Shown: positions 25,638 through 35,184, numbered from the stretch's first letter. The stretch is 64,000 nucleotides of DNA from Halobacteriales archaeon QS_1_69_70 (GCA_003021005.1 PXRI01000036.1:49022-113021); one strand, 5' to 3'. Numbers and translations are program-made. The notes: generated from the sequence alone by a model not told the origin.

Positions 25638-25692
25638 TCGCGTCCACGTCCCTCGATGCCCGCCCGGGTCGCCCCGGGCCGTCCCTGGCGCG

Positions 25693-27732
25693 TCACTCCC
25701 GGGAGGCGGGTTTCTCCGTGTCGTGGTGGAGGAAGCACGCCGACCGCCGCTGTCCGTCCTCGGCGCCCTCGACCGCGACCAGTGCGGGGTCGCGCTCGCC
25801 GCACTCGGACATCGCGTGGGGGCACCGCGTGACGAAGTTGCAGCCGGTCGGCGGCCGTCCCGGGTCGGGTACCTCGCCGTCGAGGATGATCCGATCCGCG
25901 GTCTTCCGTGGGTCGATGCGCGGGATGGCGCTCAACAATGCCTCCGTGTAGGGGTGCTTCGGCTCCCGGAAGACCCGTTCGGTCCGCCCGGTTTCGACGA
26001 TCTCCCCGAGGTACATGACGGCGATCCGGTCGGAGATGTGCCTGATGACGGAGAGATCGTGGCTGACGAACAGCATCGCGAGGGTGCGCTCCCGTTTGAT
26101 CCGCTCGAGGAGCGCGAGGATCTGGCCCTGCACGCTCACGTCGAGCGCGCTGGTCGGTTCGTCCGCGATCAGGACGTCGGGATCGACGGACAGCGCGCGG
26201 GCGATGCCGATCCGCTGCCGCTGGCCGCCGGAGAGCTCGAACGGGTAGCTGTCGACGAGGTTCGGTTCGAGGCCGACCTCCTCGAGCAGTGACCGCACCG
26301 TCGCGTCGACGTCGCCGTCGTGGGTCCCGTGGTGGCGGACCGCGTGCCCGAGGATATCGCGGATCGTCTGCCGTGGATTCAGCGAGGAGTTGGGGTCCTG
26401 AAACACGAACTGGACCCGACTGCGGAGTTCGTCGCTCGAAAGCGAGTCGAGCGGCTCGCCGTCGAACACGATATCGCCCGCGGTCCGGTCCGTGAGCGAG
26501 ATCAGGAGCCTGCCGAGTGTCGTCTTCCCGGAGCCCGATTCGCCGACCAGGCCGACGGTCTCCTCGGCGCCCAGGCTGACGTCGACCCCGTCCACCGCCT
26601 TGATCGGCGGGTCGCCCCCGGGCAGGACGCGGTCCAGGATCGACTCCGCCGCCGTGAACTCCTTCCTGAGGCCGATGGCCTCGAGCAGCGGGTCCCCCCC
26701 GCTCCCTGCCCGCTCCGTCGCCGTCTCGGTGGGGTCCGCAGTCGGGGCCGCAGGCAAGTAGCCGAGTTCGTCCGTCCGGACGCACGCCACCGGGCGGCCG
26801 TCCTCGGCGGCGACGAGCGGGGGGTCGTCCTCGCGGCAGGCCTCGGTCGCGTGGGGACACCGGGCGGCGTAGTTACAGCCGGTCGGCCGGTTCTTTGGGT
26901 CGGGAACGGTGCCGGACAGCAGCTCCGGCTCCGTGTCGGTCTTGCGGGGCGTCGCGCGGAGGAGGCCGGCCGTGTAGGGATGGCGCGGCTGGACGAACAG
27001 CTCGCGGGTCGGCCCGATCTCGACGAACCGACTCGCGTACATCACCGCGACCCGGTCCGTCATCTCGGAGACCACGCCCAGGTCGTGCGTGATGTGGATC
27101 AGCGCCATATCGCGGTCCTCGACGAGTTCGTGTAGCAGGTCGAGAATCTGGGCCTGGATCGTCACGTCCAGCGCCGTGGTCGGCTCGTCGGCGATGAGCA
27201 CGTCCGGCGAGCACGAGATGGCGATCGCGATGAGGACGCGTTGTCGCTGCCCCCCGGACAGCTCGTTCGGGTAGCTGTCCATTACCGTCTCGGGGTTGGG
27301 AATCCGCACCTGTTCGAGCAGCTCCATCGCCCGGTCGCGTGCTGCCGTGCGGGACACGTCGTCGTGCTCCAGCACCGTCTCCACGATCTGCGTTCCCGCC
27401 GACAGCGTCGGCGTCAGCGCGGTCATCGGATCCTGGAGGATCATCGCGATCTCCTCGCCCCGTATGTCGTTCAGTTCATCGGTGGAGACGGCCGTGAGCT
27501 CCCGGCCGTTGAGTCGGATCGATCCCCGGTCGATCCGGCCGTTGCGCTCGAGTAACCCCATTATCGACAGGGCCGTCACGCTCTTGCCGGAGCCGCTCTC
27601 GCCGACGATCCCCAGCCGTTCCCCCTGGTAGAGGTCGAACGAGACGTCCTGCACGGCAGTGATCGGGCCCGCGTCGGTCATGAACTCCGTCGTCAGATCC
27701 TCGACCCGGAGCACCGGGTCGCGTGCTGCCAT
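25693..27732 (-). CDS. Dpp/Opp-type ABC transporter, fused DppD-DppF ATPases
   Basis: 679-aa protein with two complete peptide-transporter ATPase domains. Domain 1 (about 1-330) has GIVGESGSGKS, LSGGQRQRVLIAIAI and VLIADEPTTALD. Domain 2 (about 360-679) has GLVGESGSGKT, LSGGQRQRIGIARAL and VLIADEPTSALD. Both end with oligopeptide-type Cys-containing tails (GCNYAARCPHA, GCNFVTRCPHA) that usually bind an Fe-S cluster. It starts at 27732, 1 nt after the permease stop. The fusion supplies both ATP sites for the importer of the island. It is convergent with the LpxC-like gene, only 55 nt apart. Confidence 0.9.
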   Translation of the reverse strand: MAARDPVLRVEDLTTEFMTDAGPITAVQDVSFDLYQGERLGIVGESGSGKSVTALSIMGLLERNGRIDRGSIRLNGRELTAVSTDELNDIRGEEIAMILQDPMTALTPTLSAGTQIVETVLEHDDVSRTAARDRAMELLEQVRIPNPETVMDSYPNELSGGQRQRVLIAIAISCSPDVLIADEPTTALDVTIQAQILDLLHELVEDRDMALIHITHDLGVVSEMTDRVAVMYASRFVEIGPTRELFVQPRHPYTAGLLRATPRKTDTEPELLSGTVPDPKNRPTGCNYAARCPHATEACREDDPPLVAAEDGRPVACVRTDELGYLPAAPTADPTETATERAGSGGDPLLEAIGLRKEFTAAESILDRVLPGGDPPIKAVDGVDVSLGAEETVGLVGESGSGKTTLGRLLISLTDRTAGDIVFDGEPLDSLSSDELRSRVQFVFQDPNSSLNPRQTIRDILGHAVRHHGTHDGDVDATVRSLLEEVGLEPNLVDSYPFELSGGQRQRIGIARALSVDPDVLIADEPTSALDVSVQGQILALLERIKRERTLAMLFVSHDLSVIRHISDRIAVMYLGEIVETGRTERVFREPKHPYTEALLSAIPRIDPRKTADRIILDGEVPDPGRPPTGCNFVTRCPHAMSECGERDPALVAVEGAEDGQRRSACFLHHDTEKPASRE

Positions 27733-27733
27733 C

Positions 27734-28630
27734 TCAGAACCTCCGTTCGCTGCTCTCGCGGGGGTCCAGCGCGTCGCGGAGCCCGTCGCCGACCAGGTTG
27801 AACCCCAGGACCGTGAGGAAGATCGCGAGCCCCGGGACGATGGAGAGCCAGGGCGCCTGTTCGAGGTAGTCGCTCCCCGACGCCACCATCTGTCCCCAGG
27901 TCGCCGTCGGTGGCCGTGCGCCGAGGCCGAGAAAGGAGAGGGAGGCCTCGGCGATGATCGCAAAGGCCATGAGCAGCGAGGCCTGGACGAGGAGCGGCGA
28001 GATGCTGTTCGGGAGCACCTCGCGGAACACGATGTGGGTGTCCGAGTAGCCCATCGCCCGCGCGGCGTCGATGTACTCCTCCTCGGCCACGGAGATGGCC
28101 GTACTCCGACCGATCCTGGCGAACTGCGGGACGTACACGAACCCGAGGGCGATAATGACGTTCTGGAGGCTGAAGCCGAGCACCGCGACGACGCCGATCG
28201 CGAGCACCAGCGCCGGGAACCCGAGCATGACGTCGACGAACCGCATAATGGCCATCTCCACGTACCCCCCGGCGTAGCCGGCGAGGATGCCCATGATGGA
28301 GCCGATCGTCGCGGCGATCGTCACCGCCGTCACCCCGACCTGGATCGAGATCTTCGCGCCGTAGATCGTCCGCGCCAGCACGTCCCTGCCGAGCGAGTCG
28401 GTCCCGAACGGGTGATCGACGCTGGGCTCCTGGAGCGGGACGAACTGCGGGTTGTTCGGGTCGTAGTAGAGCGTAGTGATGAGTTCGGCGTCGAAGAGGT
28501 AGGAGTCGATCGTCGCGAACGCCCCCACGACGATCACCGTGACGACGATGACGAGCCCGGCGACCGCGAGCGACCGCGACCGGAACTCCCGCCACGTCCG
28601 CCGCCAGCGGTCCCTGGACCGTGTCGTCAT
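27734..28630 (-). CDS. dppC: Dpp/Opp-type ABC permease, DppC family
   Basis: 298-aa membrane permease with about six helices. The DppC N-terminal domain includes the conserved PSVDHPFGTDSLGRDVLART, and the ATPase-contact loop reads AARAMGYSDTHIVFREVLPN. The C terminus is GFNLVGDGLRDALDPR. ATG 28630 overlaps the dppB stop (ATGA); upstream in-frame codons belong to dppB sequence. Forms the pore with DppB. Confidence 0.9.
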   Translation of the reverse strand: MTTRSRDRWRRTWREFRSRSLAVAGLVIVVTVIVVGAFATIDSYLFDAELITTLYYDPNNPQFVPLQEPSVDHPFGTDSLGRDVLARTIYGAKISIQVGVTAVTIAATIGSIMGILAGYAGGYVEMAIMRFVDVMLGFPALVLAIGVVAVLGFSLQNVIIALGFVYVPQFARIGRSTAISVAEEEYIDAARAMGYSDTHIVFREVLPNSISPLLVQASLLMAFAIIAEASLSFLGLGARPPTATWGQMVASGSDYLEQAPWLSIVPGLAIFLTVLGFNLVGDGLRDALDPRESSERRF

Positions 28631-29586
28631 GCCGCGCTCACCCGGGGATCGAGGTAGGAGTACGCCAGGTCGACGGCGAGATTCACCATCACGAAGATGA
28701 AGGCGATCACCAGCACGGTCCCCTGGACGGTCGGGTAGTCCTGCTGGCGGACCGCCAGCCAGATGAGGCGCCCCAGGCCGGGCCACGCGAACACCTGTTC
28801 AACCACCACGGTCGCCGAGAGCATGTAGCCGAACTGGAGGCCGGCGACGGTGATCACCGGGAGTAACGACTGCTTCAGGACGTGGTGGGTGAGGATCCGG
28901 CGCGGAGCGAGCCCCTTCGACTTCGCCATCCTGACGTTGTCCGTGTCGAGGTTGTCGAGCACGGCCGAGCGCGTCTGCCTGGTCAACAGCGCCGCGTAGG
29001 CGGTCCCGACCGTTATCGCCGGGAGAACGACGTGTTCGAGCGCCGCGATCGGCCGTTCTGCCGGGGAGACGTAGTTCCCGGCCGGGAGGACCCCCAGGAT
29101 TCTGGCCAACAGGAGGATCAGGATGAGCCCCAGCCAGAAGTTCGGGATCGAGACGCCCGACAGCGCACCCACCGAGACCCCGTAATCCGTCAGTGTGTTC
29201 TTTTTCACCGCCGATAGCACGCCGGCCGGTAGGGCGATCACGACCGAGACGAAAAGCGACGAGACGGCGAGAAAGAGCGTGGCGGGGAGCCGGCTCCGGA
29301 TGAGATCCGCGACCGGCCGTCCTCCCTGGGTCAAAGAGCGGCCGAAGTCGCCCCGGAGGATGCCACTCAGCCACTCGAGGTACTGGATATACAGCGGCTG
29401 GTCGAGTCCGTACGCTCGCCTGAGCTCCTGGATGTTCTCCTCGGTGGCCTGGATCCCCAGCCGGTTGACGACCGGGTCGCCGGGGGCGAAGTGGATGATC
29501 ACGAACACCACCATCGAGATGCCGACGAGGACGGGGATCGTCTGCAGGATGCGTATCGTCACGTACCGCAGGAAGCCACGTTTCAT
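28627..29586 (-). CDS. dppB: Dpp/Opp-type ABC permease, DppB family
   Basis: 319-aa permease with six helices. The start is typical (RILQTIPVLVGISMVVFVII, then HFAPGDPV). An extracytoplasmic loop holds GLDQPLYIQYLEWL, and the contact loop is VRMAKSKGLAPRRILTHHVL. The end LIWLAVRQQDYPTVQGTVLV is typical of the family. Lies 89 nt downstream of the binding-protein gene in the same direction. Confidence 0.9.
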   Translation of the reverse strand: MKRGFLRYVTIRILQTIPVLVGISMVVFVIIHFAPGDPVVNRLGIQATEENIQELRRAYGLDQPLYIQYLEWLSGILRGDFGRSLTQGGRPVADLIRSRLPATLFLAVSSLFVSVVIALPAGVLSAVKKNTLTDYGVSVGALSGVSIPNFWLGLILILLLARILGVLPAGNYVSPAERPIAALEHVVLPAITVGTAYAALLTRQTRSAVLDNLDTDNVRMAKSKGLAPRRILTHHVLKQSLLPVITVAGLQFGYMLSATVVVEQVFAWPGLGRLIWLAVRQQDYPTVQGTVLVIAFIFVMVNLAVDLAYSYLDPRVSAA

Positions 29587-29675
29587 AGCGATGAGTCGTC
29601 GGTGTCACGTGGTATCGACACCGAGACGACTAGTAGCTTCCGCTGGATCGCCGGGGACCCCGGGTGCATGCCTGG

Positions 29676-31280
29676 CTACTCGGAGACTCGAGCTCCGTCG
29701 AGCGAGCGGAACGAGCCGTTCGGGTACTGTTCGAACCCCTGGATCCGGGTGTTGAGGCCCTGGATCCGCTGGGGGTAGTACGTGAAGATGGAGTACGCCT
29801 CCTCGTAGATGATCGTCTGGATCTCGTCCATCAGTGCCCCGCGCTCGTCGCGGTCGACGGTCCGCCGCTGTTCGTCGAGGAGGTCGTTGAGCTCCTGGTT
29901 GTCGATATTCCACAGGTTGAGGCCGTCCGCGTGGAACAGGTACAAAAGCGTGTCCGGATCGCCGAACCAGGTGAAGTTCGAGATCGCGACCTCGTAGTCG
30001 CCATCGGTCTCCGTCGAGAAGAAGGCGTTGCCCTCCATCGTCCGGATCGTCACGTCCACGCCGACCTCGCCGAACATGCTCTGAAGCAGGCTCGCCTGGT
30101 TCTCGTGGCGGTCGCGGGTCGGGACGAGGAACTCCAGCGAGAGGTCCTCGTACCCGGCCTCCGAGAGGAGTTCCGTCGCCCGGTCGGGGTCGCCGTTCGG
30201 ATGGTCGAAATCGGAGACGTCGTCGTTGTACGCGGGCGACGAGTTCGGGACGACCGACGTGGCGGGCTCGGCGAACCCGGTCAGGACGACGTCGACGATC
30301 TGCTGTTTGTCAGTGGCCCAGGCGAGCGCCCGCCGGACCCGCCGGTCCGAAAGCGGTTCGACGTCAGTATTGAAGTCGACCCGGCCGACGCTCACGCCCG
30401 GCTTCGTCAGCAGGTCGACGTTCTCGGCGTTCTCGATGCGCTGGGTCTGGTTGGGCAGGATCCGATCGACCAGGTCGACGCTCCCCGTCTCGAGTTGCGT
30501 AACCTTGGTGGAGTCCTCGGGGAGAATCCTGAACTCGATCTCGTCGATCTGCGGCAGATCGTCCTTCCAGTAGTCGTCGTACTTCTCGAGGACGGCCTTG
30601 TTCCCGGAGTCCCAGGAGGTGAGTTCGTAGGGGCCGGTCCCGACCGGATTCTGGTTGTAGTCCTCCCCGTGTTCGTCCAGCGCCTCCTCGGAGAGCGGCC
30701 ACATGACGGCGTGGACCTTGTACAGGAACGGCCCGTACGGGTCGGACAGGTCGAATCGCACGGTGTAGTCGTCCTCGACGACCACGTCCTCGACCGGCTC
30801 TACGTAGTTCTTCCGGGGATTCTCGTTGTTGCCGAACCACTCGTAGGTGTACTTGACGTCCGCCGCGGTGAACTCGCTCCCGTTGTGGAACGTGACCCCC
30901 TCCTCCAGGGTGAACACGAACTGGGTTTCGCTCTCCTGCTCCCAGTCAGTCGCGAGTTCCGGAACGACTGCACCGTCCGGGTCCAGATTTACGACGTTGT
31001 CGTAGATGAGCGTGTAGACCTTGTTGGAGTCGAAGTCGGTGTCCAGACCGGGGATGAGGTCCCAGCCGCCGTTCGCGATCCCCACCGAAACGCTCGTCGG
31101 CCGGTCGGCGTTCCCGCCGCCGCCGTCCGTGCTTCCAGGGTCCTCCGTCGACGTCCCGTCGCCCCCTGTACAGCCCGCGAGACCCGTGCCGACCCCTGCA
31201 CCCAGCCCGGCGAGGAATCGGCGACGATCCGGCGTAAGCCACGAGTTCGTGCCCTCATCTGGCATGCAACCGGTTACCAT
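29676..31280 (-). CDS. dppA: Dpp/Opp-type ABC substrate-binding lipoprotein
   Basis: 534 aa (529 if the second ATG at 31265 is used). An N-terminal Tat motif plus lipobox (RRRFLAGLGAGVGTGLAGC) and a Gly/Ser/Thr linker precede a family 5 solute-binding fold. That fold includes ATDWEQESETQFVFTLEEGV, FHNGSEFTAADVKYTYEW and the LNPNQTQR-like pocket region. It binds peptides or other amide/amine compounds outside the cell. It lies downstream of the exported penicillin-acylase-family gene on the same strand, which suggests it takes up the product or substrate of that enzyme. Confidence 0.87.
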   Translation of the reverse strand: MVTGCMPDEGTNSWLTPDRRRFLAGLGAGVGTGLAGCTGGDGTSTEDPGSTDGGGGNADRPTSVSVGIANGGWDLIPGLDTDFDSNKVYTLIYDNVVNLDPDGAVVPELATDWEQESETQFVFTLEEGVTFHNGSEFTAADVKYTYEWFGNNENPRKNYVEPVEDVVVEDDYTVRFDLSDPYGPFLYKVHAVMWPLSEEALDEHGEDYNQNPVGTGPYELTSWDSGNKAVLEKYDDYWKDDLPQIDEIEFRILPEDSTKVTQLETGSVDLVDRILPNQTQRIENAENVDLLTKPGVSVGRVDFNTDVEPLSDRRVRRALAWATDKQQIVDVVLTGFAEPATSVVPNSSPAYNDDVSDFDHPNGDPDRATELLSEAGYEDLSLEFLVPTRDRHENQASLLQSMFGEVGVDVTIRTMEGNAFFSTETDGDYEVAISNFTWFGDPDTLLYLFHADGLNLWNIDNQELNDLLDEQRRTVDRDERGALMDEIQTIIYEEAYSIFTYYPQRIQGLNTRIQGFEQYPNGSFRSLDGARVSE

Positions 31281-31447
31281 ACGCGGTATGTTAAACGTTT
31301 CGAATACTTCAGGGTTGTTAGTAAAGTTTACTGGATATTGCCCCCATCGTTGAAATTTATTTTATCGTTTGGCCGATCCCGATGCGTTCGGGGGGAACCG
31401 CGGTGCGTGGGCGGGTAGCATCTGGGGTCGGACCGCCGGCCCCGTCC

Positions 31448-34066
31448 TTACCTGCGGTCGGCTGGTAGCGACGAGACGAACAGCGTCTCCTGCCGCGTGG
31501 TCACCGCCTCGACCTGCTCGCGGGTGACCGGGTGGGGTTTGGGATCGTGTCGGACGTAGTCCGCCAGCTGGTCGGTGAGGCGGTCGGGTTCGCCGCCGCC
31601 GGCCTGGGCCCGCGCGAACTCCTCGGTGGACATGTGTCCCGAGTTCCCGGGCGGGAGCACGGAGAACGAGCCCGAGAGCCCCTCCCCGAAGGCGATCACC
31701 TGGTTGTAGCTCGCGCGGTTGATCATGTCGATCTCGTCGGCCGACTGGACGCCGATGGGTGTGAACACGGTGGTGTGTTCCTCGGTGTACCAGAGGCTCG
31801 GGTCGTCCGTGCCGAACTGCTCCGAGAGCGTCTCGGCGGCCCGTCTGAGGGAGGTTTCCAGGACCTCCTCTTTGGAGGTTCGTTCGACCCTCGTGACGTC
31901 GTCGAACCAGTCGTGGTTCGTCCGGCCCTCGAGGGCGTCGACGAGCGTCCCCTCCGTCGTCGTCGAGCCGTGGTCTGCAGCGTGGCCGCCCGGGGAGGGC
32001 TCGAACTGGAGCGTCGGTACGAGGTCGCCAAGTTCGTCCTGGAACACCAGAGACTGGAGCTCCCGTCTCGTCTCGTCCCAGATCGCGTGTCCCGCGTGGT
32101 CGTAGATATCGTCGTCGTTGTCGTCCTGCCACGCGTACCGGGACCTGGCCCAGGCCTCGAGTTCCTCCCCCATCGCCCGGAGCTGGGGATCACCGCTCCG
32201 TCGGGCCGCCTCGATCATCGCCGGCGCCGTCCCCCGTGCGACCGCGTCGCGGCTCGATGCCTTCGCGATGATCTCGTGGATGTCGTCGAGCGAGAGCCGG
32301 TTCTTCGCCGCCGTCGGAGGAGCGTTCCCGGGAACGTCGAGCTGTTCCCGGACGACTTCGTCGAGGACGTCGACGCGGTGGATCGGCCCCCACCGCTGTT
32401 CGGTATCGCTCACCCGCCACCCATCGATCGGGGCGTTGTTCCAGTTGACGAGATACCCCTGATCCGGGTTCGACACGTGGGCACCGAGCCCAGTACCGAC
32501 CCGCATTCCCAGCCACTCCTGGTCGTCACCGGGGATCGGGAGCCGGTGGTCGAACCCCTCCTTGCGAACTGGCGCCTTACCAGCGTGGATCATCGCGATG
32601 TTCTCCCTGCCGGCGAAGTTGTAGTTGAACGTGAACGGGAACTCCGAGATCTGCTCTTTGAACTCCTCGAACGTGTCCTGCTGGCCGACCTTCGCCCACA
32701 TGAACGCGGCTTCCAGCTCCTGGAACCGGGAGGTGACCCGCTGGGCCCAGGCGACGTTCTCCGCCTCGTTCCAGGCGATCACGGGCAGCTCGTCGCCGTT
32801 TTCCTTGATCCGGGCGACCTCCTGTTCGACGACCTTCGCCTCGGCGTCACCGCCGAGCGCCGGTGGAACCGGCGAGGCGACGTGGGTGACGGTCCGCGTC
32901 TCCATCTCGTGCCACTCGTCGTTCCACCGGTACCGGTGTCTGTCGTCCGGGTGCAGCTCGACCGCGATGGTGTCGACCTGGTCGGCGAACCCGCTCGTGG
33001 TCGTCCAGGCGAAGTTGGGCGTGCGACCGACGGACGGGGTGGGCACACCGATCCGACTGATCCCCGTGACGTCGAACCCGGCGCCGTGGAGGCCGACTTC
33101 GTGGATCAACGCCGGTTTCAACATCCCCGCCTGCGGGCCGCCCCCGAGCATCGGACGCCCGGTCTCAGTCAGCTCGCCGCCGACAACCAATGCGTTGCTC
33201 CCCCACTTGAACCCCTCGACGACCCCCTGCGAGTTGCGTAGGCCCATGGTGACGTCGTCGGGGATCGTCACGCTCTCGTCGATCCCCCAGGGTTCCGCCC
33301 CCGGTGCGGCCCGGGCCAGCTCCAGCTGTCGGTCGGGGACATCCTCGTACGCAGGGACGTCGTGGCCGTAGTCGACAGTCTTCTCGTCATCGGGGATCGA
33401 GGTGTAGTGCTCGTCGGGGAGTTCCAGCCAGTTCAGGTCCTCGTACGTTTCGTACGCCTCCGTCTCCGAGTCGAACACGTCAATCAGCCGCGAGAGCGTC
33501 CGTGCGTTCCGGAGTTCGGCACCGCCCCAGACCCCGAACAGCCCGAGGTACCAGTTCGTGATCGCCACGGAGTGCTCGGGCTCCCAGGGCTCCGGTGGGT
33601 GTCCCAGCACCCCGAACTCGGCGGGGAGGTTCCCGTTCGCCGCCATCTCCGTCATCTTTCGGTTCACGCCGTCGGCGAACCCCCTGATGAGCTTCCGCAC
33701 GAACGGGGACGCGTTCTCGAACTGCTCCTCGATCTGTTCCTCGCTGTAGAGGTTCCGTTTCACCTGATAGTCCGAGGCGAGAGACCCGGGGCCGAACACG
33801 GAGGCGCTGTCACCGAGACTGACGTGTCGCAGGACGTCCATCAGGAAGAGTCGGTCCCTGGTCTGGACGTAGCCGTTGCCGAAGCCCAGCGAGTAGAGAT
33901 CGTCCGCGTAGACGTGACTGACGTTGTACTCGTCCGTCAGGATCTCGATCTCGGAGACGCTGTCCCCGTGAGCGGACAATGGTTCGGCAGTCCCCGCGGA
34001 AGCGCTCCCGATTCCCGCGAGTCCGGTCCCTGCCAGTACGCCCGAAAGAAACTGTCTACGCTGCAT
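31448..34066 (-). CDS. Tat-exported penicillin-acylase-family (S45) Ntn-hydrolase
   Basis: 872-aa precursor of an N-terminal-nucleophile amidase that cleaves acyl amides such as beta-lactam side chains, N-acyl homoserine lactones or N-acyl amino acids. The start at 34066 gives a Tat signal, MQRRQFLSGVLAGTGLAGIG (ending SASA). An alpha-subunit region and linker precede the autoproteolysis site GFKWG|SNALVVGG. Gly289-Ser290 would become the beta-chain N-terminal Ser nucleophile. Other S45 features: NFAWTTTSGFAD, a beta-chain Asn region (YLVNWNNAP) and a C-terminal GNSGHMS. It stands at the head of the Dpp unit (168 nt gap) and probably acts outside the cell. Confidence 0.87.
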   Translation of the reverse strand: MQRRQFLSGVLAGTGLAGIGSASAGTAEPLSAHGDSVSEIEILTDEYNVSHVYADDLYSLGFGNGYVQTRDRLFLMDVLRHVSLGDSASVFGPGSLASDYQVKRNLYSEEQIEEQFENASPFVRKLIRGFADGVNRKMTEMAANGNLPAEFGVLGHPPEPWEPEHSVAITNWYLGLFGVWGGAELRNARTLSRLIDVFDSETEAYETYEDLNWLELPDEHYTSIPDDEKTVDYGHDVPAYEDVPDRQLELARAAPGAEPWGIDESVTIPDDVTMGLRNSQGVVEGFKWGSNALVVGGELTETGRPMLGGGPQAGMLKPALIHEVGLHGAGFDVTGISRIGVPTPSVGRTPNFAWTTTSGFADQVDTIAVELHPDDRHRYRWNDEWHEMETRTVTHVASPVPPALGGDAEAKVVEQEVARIKENGDELPVIAWNEAENVAWAQRVTSRFQELEAAFMWAKVGQQDTFEEFKEQISEFPFTFNYNFAGRENIAMIHAGKAPVRKEGFDHRLPIPGDDQEWLGMRVGTGLGAHVSNPDQGYLVNWNNAPIDGWRVSDTEQRWGPIHRVDVLDEVVREQLDVPGNAPPTAAKNRLSLDDIHEIIAKASSRDAVARGTAPAMIEAARRSGDPQLRAMGEELEAWARSRYAWQDDNDDDIYDHAGHAIWDETRRELQSLVFQDELGDLVPTLQFEPSPGGHAADHGSTTTEGTLVDALEGRTNHDWFDDVTRVERTSKEEVLETSLRRAAETLSEQFGTDDPSLWYTEEHTTVFTPIGVQSADEIDMINRASYNQVIAFGEGLSGSFSVLPPGNSGHMSTEEFARAQAGGGEPDRLTDQLADYVRHDPKPHPVTREQVEAVTTRQETLFVSSLPADRR

Positions 34067-34087
34067 GGTATGGTACTCCAAGACAGG

Positions 34088-34098
34088 CTCTAAAAGTC
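34088..34098 (-). promoter_or_regulatory. TATA element for the acylase gene
   Basis: On the minus strand the sequence reads GACTTTTAGAG, centred about 27 nt before the ATG at 34066, fitting a leaderless transcript. Confidence 0.5.
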
Positions 34099-34473
34099 TT
34101 CTGCGAGTCATACCGGGCAGTTTATGCTAATGGTCGATACTTCGTCGTATTATTAGGAATTCATTCGGGGTTCCACGATCCAATCAGGAAACTGTTCTCT
34201 CAGAGTTATTCAGCCCGTAAGGATTCCGGGTTGTTAGCAGGGTCTCCCGAGTGGGTGAACCCCAGTCTCGGCGTGACCACTCGATTCACCTCGGCCCTCG
34301 TCGGAACGCTCGTGGACCGTCGCTCGTAATCTGAACTGCTACCGGGCAGCGCCAGGGGGAGCTTGCGAGCACGAGCTTTTCAGTCCTCCGTCCCATATGT
34401 TCGTGTAGAATCGGGAAGAGTAAGCGATTCCGAAACTCTATAGTGACGCATCGGAGGTTACGGGAGTACTAAT
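34099..34473. other. Gene-free AT-richer spacer
   Basis: No convincing gene. This stretch separates the minus-strand acylase unit from a small plus-strand membrane-protein gene. It is less GC-rich than the flanks and must contain both promoters. I see no strong repeat, attachment site or RNA gene. Confidence 0.4.
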
Positions 34474-34713
34474 ATGGTATCAGCCGGACTCATGGCCGTC
34501 GTACTGCTAGTATTGTGCTTCGTCGCCATCGGCTTGTTATACATCGTGTACCCACAGAAAATGTTTAAAGTGTATAATTTTCCAACCGGTGGGGGCGGGG
34601 ACCATTTAACCGAAGATGGAGAGAAAGCCTACAAACGCCAGGGGATCGGGACGATACTTTTAGGGTTATTTTTATTATTTGCTTTCATATTTATATATAC
34701 CACCTATTCCTGA
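34474..34713 (+). CDS. Small two-helix membrane protein
   Basis: 79 aa. One hydrophobic helix (LMAVVLLVLCFVAIGLLYIV) and a second near the C terminus (TILLGLFLLFAFIFIYTTY) flank a polar loop with PQKMFKVYNFPTGGGG and KRQGIG. The architecture resembles small DUF6199-like membrane proteins of Gram-positives and haloarchaea, but I cannot confirm a family. The gene is AT-rich relative to its surroundings. Function unknown. Confidence 0.6.
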   Translation: MVSAGLMAVVLLVLCFVAIGLLYIVYPQKMFKVYNFPTGGGGDHLTEDGEKAYKRQGIGTILLGLFLLFAFIFIYTTYS

Positions 34714-34865
34714 CCGTGGACGCGATGATTTGACCGGATCATACGACTCCCTCTTCCCAAGGGGGCCCCTTCGGGGGAATATCACCGAGACGAAGGCAGT
34801 GAGATTGGAGTGAAACATGCGGTGGGCCACAGATTTATGTCGTGTCGTGTCATTGCTTGCCATGC

Positions 34866-35030
34866 ATGGCGACCGCAGACGACGACGTCCTCGAGGAGTA
34901 CCTCGACGTCCAGGACAGCGACTCGCCCGCCTGGGAGCGCGACCACAACAAGAAACGGTGCCCGGACTGCGGCGGGCTCCACGGGCTCGACGCCTCGGTC
35001 TGTACGGTCTGTGGGTGGCAGCCGACCTGA
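34866..35030 (+). CDS. Small zinc-ribbon protein, HVO_0416-like
   Basis: 54 aa. An acidic N terminus with WERDHNKKR leads to CPDCGGLHGLDASVCTVCGW, two CxxC knuckles that would bind one zinc. The layout matches small haloarchaeal zinc-finger proteins of the HVO_0416 type, conserved but of unknown role. ATG 34866 is chosen over an upstream in-frame ATG at 34842 because the family begins with an acidic segment. Confidence 0.7.
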   Translation: MATADDDVLEEYLDVQDSDSPAWERDHNKKRCPDCGGLHGLDASVCTVCGWQPT

Positions 35031-35184
35031 CCGGCCGCCCTCGTCGTCGCGTCGCGGCCGCTCAAACCGAAGGAACCGCCTCGTGACGAGAGGCTTCTCG
35101 GTGGGATATTCGCTCTGTACGGTCCGTGTCTGACGCTCGCCGGCATGCAGTCGTTTTTTACGGGTGGACGGCGTTTGGAGGGTA

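Noticed and set aside
31532..33241. 569-codon plus-strand open frame opposite the acylase
   Set aside because: Antisense shadow of the S45 hydrolase; no start signals or domain features.
33979..34329. 116-codon plus-strand frame upstream of the small membrane gene
   Set aside because: Half of it is antisense to the acylase signal region and the rest has no coding pattern.
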